The position numbers and the translations under genes were made by a program. From assembly GCF_000725345.1 (NCBI RefSeq), contig NZ_CP008852.1, forward strand, positions 5,035,001-5,099,000: DNA of 64,000 bases, read 5' to 3'. The stretch comes from Pelosinus sp. UFO1. GTDB taxonomy: Bacteria > Bacillota > Negativicutes > DSM-13327. The notes under the pieces are model-generated. The model was not told the origin of the DNA. It worked only from the letters and a program-made list of their open reading frames with translations, and made no database searches. The first letter of the stretch is position 1. Each line of letters begins with the position of its first letter. This document shows, one piece after another, positions 1 to 7,974 of this stretch.

Positions 1-2
1 GT

Positions 3-1118
3 CATAAGCTTATTATGGAGACCAAAGCAGAGGAATTACGTATTCTTTATGTAGCTTTAACAAGAGCAAGAGAAAAGCTGATTCTTGTAGGCTCTGTAAG
101 TAAATTGGCTAAAAAGGCGGCTGGGTGGTGCCAATATACAGATCGCTCGCAACCTACATTGCCCGACGCACTCATTGCAGGGGCTAGTAACTATTTGGAT
201 TGGTTGTGTCCTGCTGTGGCTCGGCATGAGGGTGGCACTGCTCTTCGGGTATATGGAGAGTGCGAGCAAGAACTGAGGCCAATTTTTTCTAAAGATCCGT
301 CAAAATGGCAAGTAGATGTTTATTCTCGTAGTCAATTACTGGAGGTAGATGAGGAGCAATCTGAAGCTGCCACGCTGCTAGAGAATATTCGCAACTTGCA
401 ACCCGTAGATGGTGGAGAAGATTATGCCTGGGTAGAGAAAACGCTAGGCTGGCAATATGGCTATCAGCATATTGTAGGAAAACCTGCTAAGTTGTCGGTG
501 ACGGAAATCAAACGGCGTTTTGATACGCAAGTAGTTGAAAGTAGTCAGCAAAACTTTGCTAAAAAATCGATTGCTTTACGCCCACGGTTTATTCAACAGT
601 CCGTGGGGTTAACTGGTGCAGAACGAGGCACATTAATGCATAGTATCATGCAACAGATGGATTTACAGGGGGATTTGTCTGAGGTTGGTATTAAAGAACA
701 AATCGCCAATATGGTTGCTAAGGAAATGATCTTACCTGAACACGCTGACATTGTAGATAGTGCAGGTGTGGTAGCCTTTTTTCAAAGCAGCTTAGGTCAG
801 CGGTTATGTTCTTCACCTAAGGTAAGGCGAGAATTACCTTTCAGCCTAGTTCTTCCCGCGGAAAAGTTCTATGATGATATGGCAGGTGCGGGTGAAGGAA
901 TCTTCATTCAAGGGGTTATCGATGCCTTGTTTGATGAGGATGGTGGCTTAGTATTATTGGATTATAAGACCGACTGGGTCACAGATAGCAAAGATCTCAT
1001 TGAGCGCTATACTATACAGCTTAATCTATATGCTGATGCAGTAGAACGGATTTTCAAACAGCCAGTAAAAGAAAAATATTTATATGTATTTAGTACAAAA
1101 GAAGCTGTCAAGTTATAA
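3..1118 (+). CDS. addA: ATP-dependent helicase/nuclease subunit A, C-terminal part (5' end outside window)
   Basis: The frame is open to the left edge, so this is the last ~370 residues of a protein of about 1200 residues. It begins just before the UvrD-type motif VI (EELRILYVALTRAREKL), which closes the helicase. The C-terminal RecB-type nuclease domain shows the residues GVIDALFDEDGGLVLLDYKT, the Asp...Asp-Tyr-Lys metal site that cuts DNA. AddA works with AddB as the Firmicute equivalent of RecBCD, resecting double-strand breaks to Chi. addB would be expected upstream. The downstream terminator overlaps its stop codon. Confidence 0.95.
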   Translation, partial: HKLIMETKAEELRILYVALTRAREKLILVGSVSKLAKKAAGWCQYTDRSQPTLPDALIAGASNYLDWLCPAVARHEGGTALRVYGECEQELRPIFSKDPSKWQVDVYSRSQLLEVDEEQSEAATLLENIRNLQPVDGGEDYAWVEKTLGWQYGYQHIVGKPAKLSVTEIKRRFDTQVVESSQQNFAKKSIALRPRFIQQSVGLTGAERGTLMHSIMQQMDLQGDLSEVGIKEQIANMVAKEMILPEHADIVDSAGVVAFFQSSLGQRLCSSPKVRRELPFSLVLPAEKFYDDMAGAGEGIFIQGVIDALFDEDGGLVLLDYKTDWVTDSKDLIERYTIQLNLYADAVERIFKQPVKEKYLYVFSTKEAVKL

Positions 1119-1136
1119 CTGGCAGCTTCTTTTTCT
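1099..1136 (+). terminator. Intrinsic terminator overlapping the addA stop codon
   Basis: GAAGCTGTCA (1101-1110) pairs with TGGCAGCTTC (1120-1129) with one G-U pair, followed by a run of T. The addA stop codon (1116-1118) lies in the loop, so the left arm is coding sequence. Confidence 0.85.
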
Positions 1137-1233
1137 TAATTTATCAAGATTTATAATTAAAAATATACCTGCTATCTATAGTTAGGATAGTTTTCATGTT
1201 ATTAACGCTACTTTTGAAATGTAACCCTACCTA

Positions 1234-1295
1234 TATTTTCTCTGTGTCCTCTGTATCTCTGCGGTTAAAAAAGATGCATCAAAGCCTTTCTTCAT
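1234..1295 (+). repeat. Half copy of the palindromic AACCRCARAG repeat
   Basis: The right arm (TCTCTGTGTCCTCTG then CTCTGCGGTTAAAAAAG) and the A-rich tail resemble the right halves of the copies at 6098-6211 and 34342-34466. No matching left arm is present, so this looks like a truncated copy. Confidence 0.6.
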
Positions 1296-1311
1296 AATAT
1301 TGCTAAATCTA

Positions 1312-1638
1312 TCACCTAGGCCAGTACATAATAATTATTACGCCTACAAGGGAAATAAGCCCTCCGATCATATCAAACTTATCTGGGGCGATTTTATCAA
1401 TGCCCCAACCCCACAAGATAGAAAGGACGATAAAAATTCCTCCATATGCGGCATAAACTCGTCCAAAATTAGCAGGTTGTAATGTAGGGATGAATCCATA
1501 TGCTACTAAGATCATAGCGCCAAAGATTGCATAGCTAATACCTTTATCATCTCGAACCCAAAGCCAAATTAAGTAACCGCCACCAATTTCAAATAAGCCA
1601 GCTAAAACAAAAAAAATGATTGATTTTAAAACGTCCAT
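1312..1638 (-). CDS. ynfA: YnfA/UPF0060-family small membrane protein
   Basis: The 108-residue product is almost entirely hydrophobic, with four predicted membrane helices. It matches the UPF0060/YnfA family: an N-terminal [19 protein letters not shown] segment, a central [20 protein letters not shown] and a C-terminal [17 protein letters not shown]. The family is related to small multidrug resistance transporters, but its substrate is not established. It is a lone minus-strand gene between addA and the dismutase gene. The start is supported by an upstream GGATGG. Confidence 0.88.
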   Translation of the reverse strand: MDVLKSIIFFVLAGLFEIGGGYLIWLWVRDDKGISYAIFGAMILVAYGFIPTLQPANFGRVYAAYGGIFIVLSILWGWGIDKIAPDKFDMIGGLISLVGVIIIMYWPR

Positions 1639-1870
1639 TCGTATCCATCCTTTAAATCTTTATTGATAATTATTTTCATTATAACACGTAAAAAAAAGTA
1701 TACTGTATAAATGCTGTATTGATGAAGCAATGACAGCTGTAACGTGATATAATACAAAAACAATATCATATAATATAAAAAAGCGGATATGCTAGTAATT
1801 AATTACAAACATATCCATATAAAAAGAACGATTGCTTAGTGCAGAAATACTTAACGTGGAGGGAAGGCAG

Positions 1871-2452
1871 ATGTCATATCAAGCGCAGGACTATAGTGAT
1901 CTTTTGGGGATTCAGGGTTTTAGTGACACGCTCTTAATAAATCATTTTAACTTATACAATGGATATGTTAAAAACGCGAATGAAATTGTAGCGCATATTG
2001 AAAACACCTTAGCAGAAGGACAGGCAGACCCCATAGAATATGCAGGGCTTAAGCAACGAATCGATCAGGAAGTTGCTGGTATGCGTTTGCATGAATTGTA
2101 TTTTGAAAATTTGGGTGGACGAAATGAGATTCACCTTAGCTCCTCATTATTAAAACTATTGAAGGAAAACTTCGGCAGTTATGAAGCATGGGAAGAAGAC
2201 TTTAAGACTACAGCTAGTATGCAAGGCGTTGGTTGGGCTATGCTATGCCAAGATAACAACAATGGAAAATTAAATAATCTTTGGCTAGATGAACATCATA
2301 GCGGGCATCCTGTAGACCGTACCCCCTTATTGGTGTTAGATGCTTGGGAACATTCTTATATGTTAGACTATGGTTTAAAAAGACCTCAATATATAGCAAA
2401 TTTTTTCAAAAGTATTAATTGGAATGTAGTAGATAGTAGAATCAAAATATAA
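1871..2452 (+). CDS. Superoxide dismutase, Fe/Mn family
   Basis: The start chosen is ATG 1871, preceded by GGAGGGAAGG; an in-frame TTG at 1832 is less likely. The 193-residue product has the two-domain Fe/Mn SOD layout. The four metal ligands are all apparent: His in INHFNLYNGYV, His in LHELYFENLGG, and Asp and His in DAWEHSYMLDYG. The N-terminal motif is unusual, since the common HHxKHHxxYV stretch is reduced to one His. It would convert superoxide to oxygen and peroxide, useful to an anaerobe. A strong terminator follows. Confidence 0.88.
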   Translation: MSYQAQDYSDLLGIQGFSDTLLINHFNLYNGYVKNANEIVAHIENTLAEGQADPIEYAGLKQRIDQEVAGMRLHELYFENLGGRNEIHLSSSLLKLLKENFGSYEAWEEDFKTTASMQGVGWAMLCQDNNNGKLNNLWLDEHHSGHPVDRTPLLVLDAWEHSYMLDYGLKRPQYIANFFKSINWNVVDSRIKI

Positions 2453-2462
2453 GAACAAGTAG

Positions 2463-2497
2463 AAAAAGCTCAAGGATTATATTCCTTGAGCTTTTTT
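2463..2497 (+). terminator. Intrinsic terminator after the superoxide dismutase gene
   Basis: AAAAAGCTCAAGGA (2463-2476) pairs with TCCTTGAGCTTTTT (2483-2496). The pairing is perfect and the right arm doubles as the U-tract. Confidence 0.93.
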
Positions 2498-2554
2498 ATG
2501 TTTAAAATCCTTTTCCCCTTTTCAGTTAAAAAATAAAGATTTACCTGACTAAAT

Positions 2555-3271
2555 TTATTTCTTTCCTAAATGTACAGTTGCGATACCTCCAGTTAGTTGG
2601 TGGTAGGTAACCTGTTGTAGACCTACTTGGCTGAACATATCTGCAATAACGGATTGGTGGGGAAGGGTTTTCAAAGAAGCAGGAAGATTGTAGTAAGGGC
2701 GATTTTTTGTAAAACCTAAATTCCCTAAAAAGGGGAGTAAGTTCTCAAAATAAAGGTAATAGAGTTGTTTAAAGATAGGTGCACTAGGCTTAGATAAATC
2801 TAAGGATAATACAGTGCCACCAGGTTTTGTCACGCGATACATTTCTTCTAAGGTGCTCTTTATATCGGATACATTTCGAAGGCCGAAACCAATGGTAGTA
2901 CAGTCGAAACAATTTTCAGCAAAGGGTAATTTAAGGGCATTGCCCTGTATGAGGGTGATATTTTGTTGATAAGGGGATTTTTGAATATTTTGCTTGGCCT
3001 CAAGTAACATACTTTCTGAAAAATCTAGGCCGATGATTTTCCCACTGGATCCTAGGTATCTTGCTAAGGAAAGGGATAACTTTCCTGTGCCGCAACATAC
3101 ATCAAGGACGGAATTGTCTTCTTTTAGACCAGCTTTCGCTGCGGCGAAATTTCGCCAATAAGTATCTTGGTTTAGAGTAAAGAGTGCATTTAATATATCA
3201 TACCGCTTAGCAATGCTGGAAAATAATTGTTGTACAAAAGCTTCCTGTCGGTGCTGGTCAAGTTGTTTCAT
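2555..3271 (-). CDS. menG: Demethylmenaquinone methyltransferase, UbiE/MenG type
   Basis: This 238-residue class I methyltransferase has UbiE signatures: YDILNALFTLNQDTYWR near residues 24-40, the SAM-binding VLDVCCGTGKLSLSLARYLG at 55-74, and GFGLRNVSDIKSTLEEMYRV later on. It methylates demethylmenaquinone with SAM in the last step of menaquinone synthesis at the membrane. It stands alone, convergent with the dismutase gene. A glycine-rich GKIIGLDFSESML strand contributes the ribose-binding acidic residue. Family assignment is firm; the exact quinone is inferred from the phylum. Confidence 0.9.
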   Translation of the reverse strand: MKQLDQHRQEAFVQQLFSSIAKRYDILNALFTLNQDTYWRNFAAAKAGLKEDNSVLDVCCGTGKLSLSLARYLGSSGKIIGLDFSESMLLEAKQNIQKSPYQQNITLIQGNALKLPFAENCFDCTTIGFGLRNVSDIKSTLEEMYRVTKPGGTVLSLDLSKPSAPIFKQLYYLYFENLLPFLGNLGFTKNRPYYNLPASLKTLPHQSVIADMFSQVGLQQVTYHQLTGGIATVHLGKK

Positions 3272-3440
3272 TACGAATCCTGCCTTTCTGCTTAAGGATG
3301 GAGAATATAGTCATCATTATAATGGCTATACAAATATTTAGCGAGACGTAGGTTAGTAAGTTAAATTTGTGATCTATGTCATAGGCAAAGGAAGTGCAGT
3401 AGCGTATACTAAAAGCAAAAGCGAGAGGAGGGGTTCTACT

Positions 3441-3662
3441 TTGAAGTTGTGGCAGTGGTTCTGTAAACTAGGAGATAAACGGACTGGTTATAAAATAAAG
3501 AGAGGGCGAGCCCTTCAACCAGTGAAAGAAGTTTCAGAGCGGGTCAGCAAGTCGGGAGTGGACACGGTATGTTCTAGGGTATGTGGTCATGAAAATTGCC
3601 AGTGTGGTGGTACTCTGAAAGGTCTACATTGTGTATGGTCTTACTATCGATTGGACCAATAA
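3441..3662 (+). CDS. Small Cys-rich hypothetical protein
   Basis: The frame is open from 3369, but TTG 3441 is preceded by GAGAGGAGGGG at a good distance and gives 73 residues. The N-terminal half is basic (KIKRGRALQPVKEV). The C-terminal half has Cys residues in VCSRVCGHENCQCGG, which could bind a metal. There is no signal peptide or membrane helix. I do not recognise the family. It lies between the divergently oriented menG and the polysaccharide deacetylase gene. The ribosome binding site is the best evidence that it is real. Confidence 0.5.
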   Translation: MKLWQWFCKLGDKRTGYKIKRGRALQPVKEVSERVSKSGVDTVCSRVCGHENCQCGGTLKGLHCVWSYYRLDQ

Positions 3663-3784
3663 GAAAATTCTACAAAAAAGAATAAAAAATATGGGAAAAA
3701 AATATAGATAATGATACAATAACCTTAAGAGGAATGTATACAGTATATTAAAATTAGGTTCCTTGGTGGAAAGGGGTCATAGTG

Positions 3785-4552
3785 ATGATTTCACGTCGTA
3801 GCTTCTTAAAAGTGTGCTTTAGTACACTGGTCGGTGTAAGTACCTCGGAATTACTATTTCAGGTCGCTGTTAGTGGTGGATCTGGTTATCGTAAAATTCC
3901 TGTTTTGGCATATCATCGAGTAGGATATACGACAGATAATCTGACTGTTACTCCAGAACGATTTTCTAATGATTTAGACAGTTTGCAGCAAAGAGGTTAT
4001 TGCAGTATTACCTTAGGAGAATTCCAAAACTTTATGAGTGACCGCAATGTGGAGTTGCCAGAAAAACCTGTCTTGATTACTTTCGATGATGGTTATTTGG
4101 ACAATTTTCAAAATGCCTATCCGATATTAAAAAGGCATGGAATGGTGGGAACTTTTTTTATTATTACGGATATGTTATGGACGCAAGATCGGCTTACTCC
4201 TGAGAATATTGTGGAAATGGAACAAGGCGGCATGTCCTTTGGCTCCCATTCAGTAACACACAGAGCCTTAGGAGAGCTTGATCAAACTGCTGTTTATGAT
4301 GAATTAGTTAATTCAAAAGCCATATTAGAGAGTGTTTTAGGAAAAAAAGTGGATGCGATTGCTTATCCGCGGGGAAGCTATAATGAGGCAGTTGTACAAA
4401 TAGCCAAAAATGTGGGTTATAATACAGGGTTTACTGTACGGGAAGGCATTTGTCTCAAAGAGTCTCCTGAATTTGAATTGCGGCGTATCCCCATTTTCAA
4501 GTATGATAGTGGTGTTATTAATGTGATTGCCAATCGTGGTCACTTACTATAA
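3785..4552 (+). CDS. Polysaccharide deacetylase (NodB domain) with twin-arginine signal
   Basis: The N-terminus MISRRSFLKVCFSTLVGVS carries a full Tat consensus (S-R-R-S-F-L-K) and a hydrophobic stretch, so export in folded form is likely. The NodB fold shows motif 1 (TFDDGYLDNF, ~residues 99-108, with catalytic Asp and metal Asp), motif 2 (SHSVTH, ~154-159, two metal His) and motif 3 (YPRGSYNE). Such enzymes remove N- or O-acetyl groups from peptidoglycan or exopolysaccharide. AAGGGG precedes the ATG; an in-frame GTG sits one codon upstream. No terminator is seen before the downstream tRNA promoter. Confidence 0.88.
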   Translation: MISRRSFLKVCFSTLVGVSTSELLFQVAVSGGSGYRKIPVLAYHRVGYTTDNLTVTPERFSNDLDSLQQRGYCSITLGEFQNFMSDRNVELPEKPVLITFDDGYLDNFQNAYPILKRHGMVGTFFIITDMLWTQDRLTPENIVEMEQGGMSFGSHSVTHRALGELDQTAVYDELVNSKAILESVLGKKVDAIAYPRGSYNEAVVQIAKNVGYNTGFTVREGICLKESPEFELRRIPIFKYDSGVINVIANRGHLL

Positions 4553-4582
4553 AAATATTTATAAATTTTATGTCTACTGCTG

Positions 4583-4611
4583 TTGACATGGAAACGATAT
4601 GCTGTTATAAT
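4583..4611 (+). promoter_or_regulatory. Sigma-A promoter of the tRNA-Ser pair
   Basis: TTGACA (4583-4588), 17 nt, TATAAT (4606-4611): both hexamers match consensus. It lies about 20 nt upstream of tRNA-Ser(TGA). Confidence 0.9.
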
Positions 4612-4632
4612 CATAAATGTGTTACCGAGCCC

Positions 4633-4722
4633 GGAGGGGTGTCCGAGCGGTTCAAGGAACTGGTCTTGAAAACCAGCGATCTCGTAAGGGGTCCGTGGGT
4701 TCGAATCCCACCCCCTCCGCCA
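4633..4722 (+). tRNA. tRNA-Ser (anticodon TGA)
   Basis: The 7-bp acceptor stem GGAGGGG/CCCCTCC is followed by discriminator G and an encoded CCA. The anticodon loop is CTTGAAA. A long variable arm, as in serine tRNAs, and a GTTCGAATC T loop are present. Confidence 0.97.
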
Positions 4723-4734
4723 TTCAAATAACAT

Positions 4735-4825
4735 GGAGCGATACTCAAGCGGCTCAAGAGGACGGTTTGCTAAATCGTTAGAGGTCGTAAGGCCTGCCAG
4801 GGTTCGAATCCCTGTCGCTCCGCCA
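4735..4825 (+). tRNA. tRNA-Ser (anticodon GCT)
   Basis: Acceptor GGAGCGA/TCGCTCC, discriminator G and encoded CCA. The anticodon arm is ACGGT-TTGCTAA-ATCGT, giving anticodon GCT. It has a long variable arm. It starts 12 nt after the TGA tRNA and shares its promoter. Confidence 0.97.
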
Positions 4826-4926
4826 TTTTAAAATAGTTAACGCCTTTATCTTGGGAACAAGATGAAGGCGTTTGTTGTATAGTCAGAAAGAGTATTATCA
4901 CAAGTGAATTAAAAGTTGGTGAAATA

Positions 4927-6087
4927 ATGGAGCGCTGGATTATACACATTGACATGGATGCTTTTTTTGCAGCAGTGGAACAACGAGATAATGAGGAATT
5001 AAAAGGGAAACCTGTGATTGTTGGAGGTATGGGAAATCGAGGGGTAGTGGCTACTGCTTCTTATGAAGCCCGCCGTTTTGGTGTACACTCCGCTATGTCC
5101 ATGGTGGAAGCGAGACGTCGCTGCCGGGAAGGAGTCTTTTTACCTTGTGACCACGAAAAGTATAGCCGAGTCTCTGTTCACCTAAACCGAATTTTTTCTG
5201 AATTTTCCCCCCTCGTTGAGCCCTTGTCATTAGATGAAGCATTCTTAGATGTTTCAGGAATGGATCAACTTTATGATAGTCCAAAAGCAATCGCCCAATG
5301 TATTAAAGAACGTATTAAGAGTGAACTAGGGCTTACAGCTTCCGCTGGGGTAGCCCCTAATAAGTTTTTAGCTAAATTGGCTTCCGATTTGCAAAAGCCA
5401 GATGGGCTTGTAGTGGTTGCTCCAGGAGAAGAAAAAGCTATGCTTCATGATTTACCCATTACTCGGATGTGGGGGGTAGGAGAGGCTACAGCGCAGATTT
5501 TGAAAAATTTGGGGATTTACACCATTGGTCAATTGGGGAAAACGGACGTAGTTCAGTTGGCAAAACATTGTGGACAAATGGCTTATACCATACATAACTT
5601 AGCCAATGGACAAGATGATAGACCCGTCATTCCTGAACTTGAGCCTAAGACGATTGGTAATGAACTAACTTTTCCTGTTGACCTTAGGCAAATAGGACAA
5701 ATTGAAACCGAACTCTTGGCATTAGCTGAGAAGGTTGGCTGGCGGCTTAGGCAACATGGATACAAGGGCAGGACCATTACTGTTAAATTGCGTTTTGCAT
5801 CTTTTAAAACCATTACTCGTAGTAAAACCCTATCGGAACCTACTCATTTTGATGAAACGCTCTATGAGACGGCAATCCATATTTGTCGTCAAATACCTTT
5901 GCAAGAAGGGGTTCGGTTACTAGGTATTACTGTATCGAACTTGCAAGCAGGAGATAGCCAACTTTCCCTATTTGATGAACAAGATCATAAACGAACGGCT
6001 GTGTATGAAGCGCTTGATAAACTGAAAAATAAATTTGGTGAAGGTATCGTAACAAAGGGAAGATTGATAAGTTTTACCAAGAAGTGA
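4927..6087 (+). CDS. dinB: DNA polymerase IV, Y family
   Basis: This 386-residue protein has the full Y-family architecture. The palm metal site is IHIDMDAFFAAVE (Asp9) and SLDEAFLDV (Asp103, Glu104). It then has a thumb, a HhH region (GVAPNKFLAKLASDLQKPDG) and a little-finger domain. A C-terminal QLSLF (about residue 345) is a beta-clamp binding motif. It is an error-prone translesion polymerase acting at stalled forks. No LexA box was identified upstream. The palindromic repeat directly downstream may act as its transcription end. Confidence 0.95.
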   Translation: MERWIIHIDMDAFFAAVEQRDNEELKGKPVIVGGMGNRGVVATASYEARRFGVHSAMSMVEARRRCREGVFLPCDHEKYSRVSVHLNRIFSEFSPLVEPLSLDEAFLDVSGMDQLYDSPKAIAQCIKERIKSELGLTASAGVAPNKFLAKLASDLQKPDGLVVVAPGEEKAMLHDLPITRMWGVGEATAQILKNLGIYTIGQLGKTDVVQLAKHCGQMAYTIHNLANGQDDRPVIPELEPKTIGNELTFPVDLRQIGQIETELLALAEKVGWRLRQHGYKGRTITVKLRFASFKTITRSKTLSEPTHFDETLYETAIHICRQIPLQEGVRLLGITVSNLQAGDSQLSLFDEQDHKRTAVYEALDKLKNKFGEGIVTKGRLISFTKK

Positions 6088-6097
6088 GAAAGATGAT

Positions 6098-6211
6098 GAA
6101 CCGCAGAGGCGCAGAGAACGCTGAGGGGGGGATTTTATAACTCTATCTATCTTTTCTCTGCGGTCCTCTGCGCCTCTGTGGTTCAAAAAGGACGTGTAGC
6201 GTTTTTCTTAT
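6098..6211 (+). repeat. Palindromic dispersed repeat, complete copy after dinB
   Basis: The left arm (6098-6116, GAACCGCAGAGGCGCAGAG) pairs with the right arm (6166-6184, CTCTGCGCCTCTGTGGTTC) over 19 bp with one G-U pair. A tail AAAAAGGACGTGTAGCG and a T-run follow; the same tail ends the copy at 34342-34466. The end of the tail supplies the stop codon of the minus-strand gene at 6208. Confidence 0.85.
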
Positions 6212-6504
6212 AGTCTTCGCCCTAATATTAGCAGCACTTGTTCCGGCTGTAGGCCTGAAATATTTAGCATAAGGGTGGTCGGTAAGGGGTCTATTTCCCC
6301 TTCGTTTTCTAGGATAATATCTGTTGGTTCGGCTACACTATGATAAGCAGTTAAGGCATCTGGATGATAGGTGGTATAGAGATAAGCATCAACAAGCTCT
6401 CGATTGCGGTGAGCTTCATACATATCGATAACAGTGTAGCCTTGCTCATGCAATAGATCAATTAGTGTTGGATCAGTAGATTGTAGAGCAATAATTTTAG
6501 GCAT
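6208..6504 (-). CDS. YkuS-like (UPF0180) small protein
   Basis: The 98-residue protein starts MPKIIALQSTDPTLIDLLHE and ends with LNISGLQPEQVLLILGRRL. The order beta-strand, Leu-rich helix, second strand, then a conserved Gly-Leu-x-x-(D/E) turn resembles B. subtilis YkuS, though similarity is modest and the usual Cys pair is missing. Function is unknown in the family. There is no signal or membrane segment. AAAAGGAAG precedes the start. Its stop codon lies in the tail of the adjacent palindromic repeat. Confidence 0.6.
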   Translation of the reverse strand: MPKIIALQSTDPTLIDLLHEQGYTVIDMYEAHRNRELVDAYLYTTYHPDALTAYHSVAEPTDIILENEGEIDPLPTTLMLNISGLQPEQVLLILGRRL

Positions 6505-6698
6505 AGTGTATAATCTTCCTTTTCTCGATGAGTACTTTACTCTAGTATGTCTGCTAAAATTAAAAAATATCGAGAAAAAACTATATTTTTACATTCCCTA
6601 GGCAGGAATATTATTTTGCTGTAAGAATGTTATAAAAGTAAGATAGTGTTTTTCTACGGAGTACAAAATTATTGGTTATATTGTAGGGAGGTCGTAGA

Positions 6699-7826
6699 AT
6701 GATTAATAAACAAAGAGTGTTAGAAGAATTTTTTGAACTAGTAAGAATCAAATGTTCCACTAGGGATGAACGTGAAGTCGCCGATTTACTTAAGGCACGT
6801 CTCAAGGATTTAGGACTTGAAGTTACCGAAGACAATGTAGGCGAAAAAATTGGCGGTAATTGTGGTAATGTACTTGCTTATAGCAAAGGGACCTTGCAGG
6901 ATGCGCCCACTTTAATGTTAAGCGCTCATATGGACTGTGTGGAACCTTGTGGTGGCATAGAACCTCAACTTAAGGACGGAGTGATCACTTCTGTTGGCGA
7001 TACGATTCTTGGTGCAGATGATAAAGCCGGGATCGTAGCTATCTTAGAAGCCTTGCGTGTTATTAAGGAAGAAAATATTTCTCATGGCCCGATTCAAGTT
7101 GTGTTTACGGTGGCTGAAGAGGGGGGCTTAAATGGAGCAAAGAATATTGATCCAAGCTTGTTGAAAGCTGATTTTGGTTATGCCCTTGACTCTAGTGGTG
7201 CACCTGGTGAAGTAATTACTATGGCACCTGGGCAAAATAGTATTATGGCAGTAGTTCATGGCAAAAAGGCCCATGCAGGTGTTGCTCCAGAAGAAGGCAT
7301 TAATGCCATTGTGGTAGCTGGTAAGGCATTAGCCCAAATGCAGGTTGGACGTATTGATTTTGAAACTACTTCCAATATAGGTATAATTAGTGGCGGTATT
7401 GCGACTAATATTGTACCCGATGTGGTAGAGTTAAAGTGCGAAGCCCGCAGCCGTAACATGGAAAAATTGGAAAAGCAAACCCTTCATATGAAGGAAACCT
7501 TTGAAAAAGTGGCAGTGGATAACGGTGCACGTGCTGAGGTAAAGGTAAATAAAGCTTATGGTCCTTATGTATTATCAGAAGATGCCCCAGTAGTAAAACT
7601 TGCGGTGAATGCAACCGAAAGTATTGGCTTAACTCCAGAAATTAAAGCGACAGGTGGCGGCAGTGATGCTAATTTCTTTAATAATTATGGAGTACCTACA
7701 GCTGTATTGGGAGTAGGGATGAATAAAGTACATACAACAGATGAATACATTAAGGAAATTGATTTATATAATAGTGCTGAATTGGTGACGGCTCTAATAA
7801 AAACTGCCGGAACCATGAAAAAATAA
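6699..7826 (+). CDS. M20 metallopeptidase, PepT-like tripeptidase
   Basis: The 375-residue enzyme has the di-zinc ligands of the M20 family: LSAHMDCVEP (His77, Asp79 activator), LGADDKAG (bridging Asp), AEEGG (general base Glu), ALDSSG (Asp) and NKVHTTDEYI (His near the C-terminus). The lid domain contains GKKAHAGVAPEEGINAI, the dimerisation and substrate-binding region. It resembles the PepT-like subgroup that trims short peptides in the cytoplasm. The ribosome binding site is GGGAGG. A strong terminator and copy A of the structured repeat follow. Confidence 0.9.
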   Translation: MINKQRVLEEFFELVRIKCSTRDEREVADLLKARLKDLGLEVTEDNVGEKIGGNCGNVLAYSKGTLQDAPTLMLSAHMDCVEPCGGIEPQLKDGVITSVGDTILGADDKAGIVAILEALRVIKEENISHGPIQVVFTVAEEGGLNGAKNIDPSLLKADFGYALDSSGAPGEVITMAPGQNSIMAVVHGKKAHAGVAPEEGINAIVVAGKALAQMQVGRIDFETTSNIGIISGGIATNIVPDVVELKCEARSRNMEKLEKQTLHMKETFEKVAVDNGARAEVKVNKAYGPYVLSEDAPVVKLAVNATESIGLTPEIKATGGGSDANFFNNYGVPTAVLGVGMNKVHTTDEYIKEIDLYNSAELVTALIKTAGTMKK

Positions 7827-7827
7827 T

Positions 7828-7866
7828 AAAAAATGCTGAGTGCTCGAATTGCGCTCAGCATTTTTT
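7828..7866 (+). terminator. Intrinsic terminator after the PepT-like gene
   Basis: TGCTGAGTGC pairs with GCGCTCAGCA (one G-U pair) around a 7-nt loop. It is flanked by A- and T-runs, so it could work in both directions. Confidence 0.92.
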
Positions 7867-7966
7867 ACGGAATCAGAAAGTATAGCACTTCCTTGATTCC
7901 AAGTAAGAACGACTAAGGCTTCTGCCTGCGTCTGAAGACTTGGCCTAAGCCAAGTCTTTTCTTATT
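7867..7966 (+). repeat. Structured ~97-nt dispersed repeat, copy A
   Basis: Hairpin 1 pairs GGAATCA with TGATTCC, hairpin 2 is AGGC-TTCT-GCCT, and hairpin 3 pairs GACTTGGC (7937-7944) with GCCAAGTC (7949-7956), then TTTTCTTAT. Near-identical copies are at 27144, 28761 and 55242. It begins directly after the U-tract of the previous terminator, between convergent genes. Confidence 0.92.
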
Positions 7967-7974
7967 ATTTCTTA

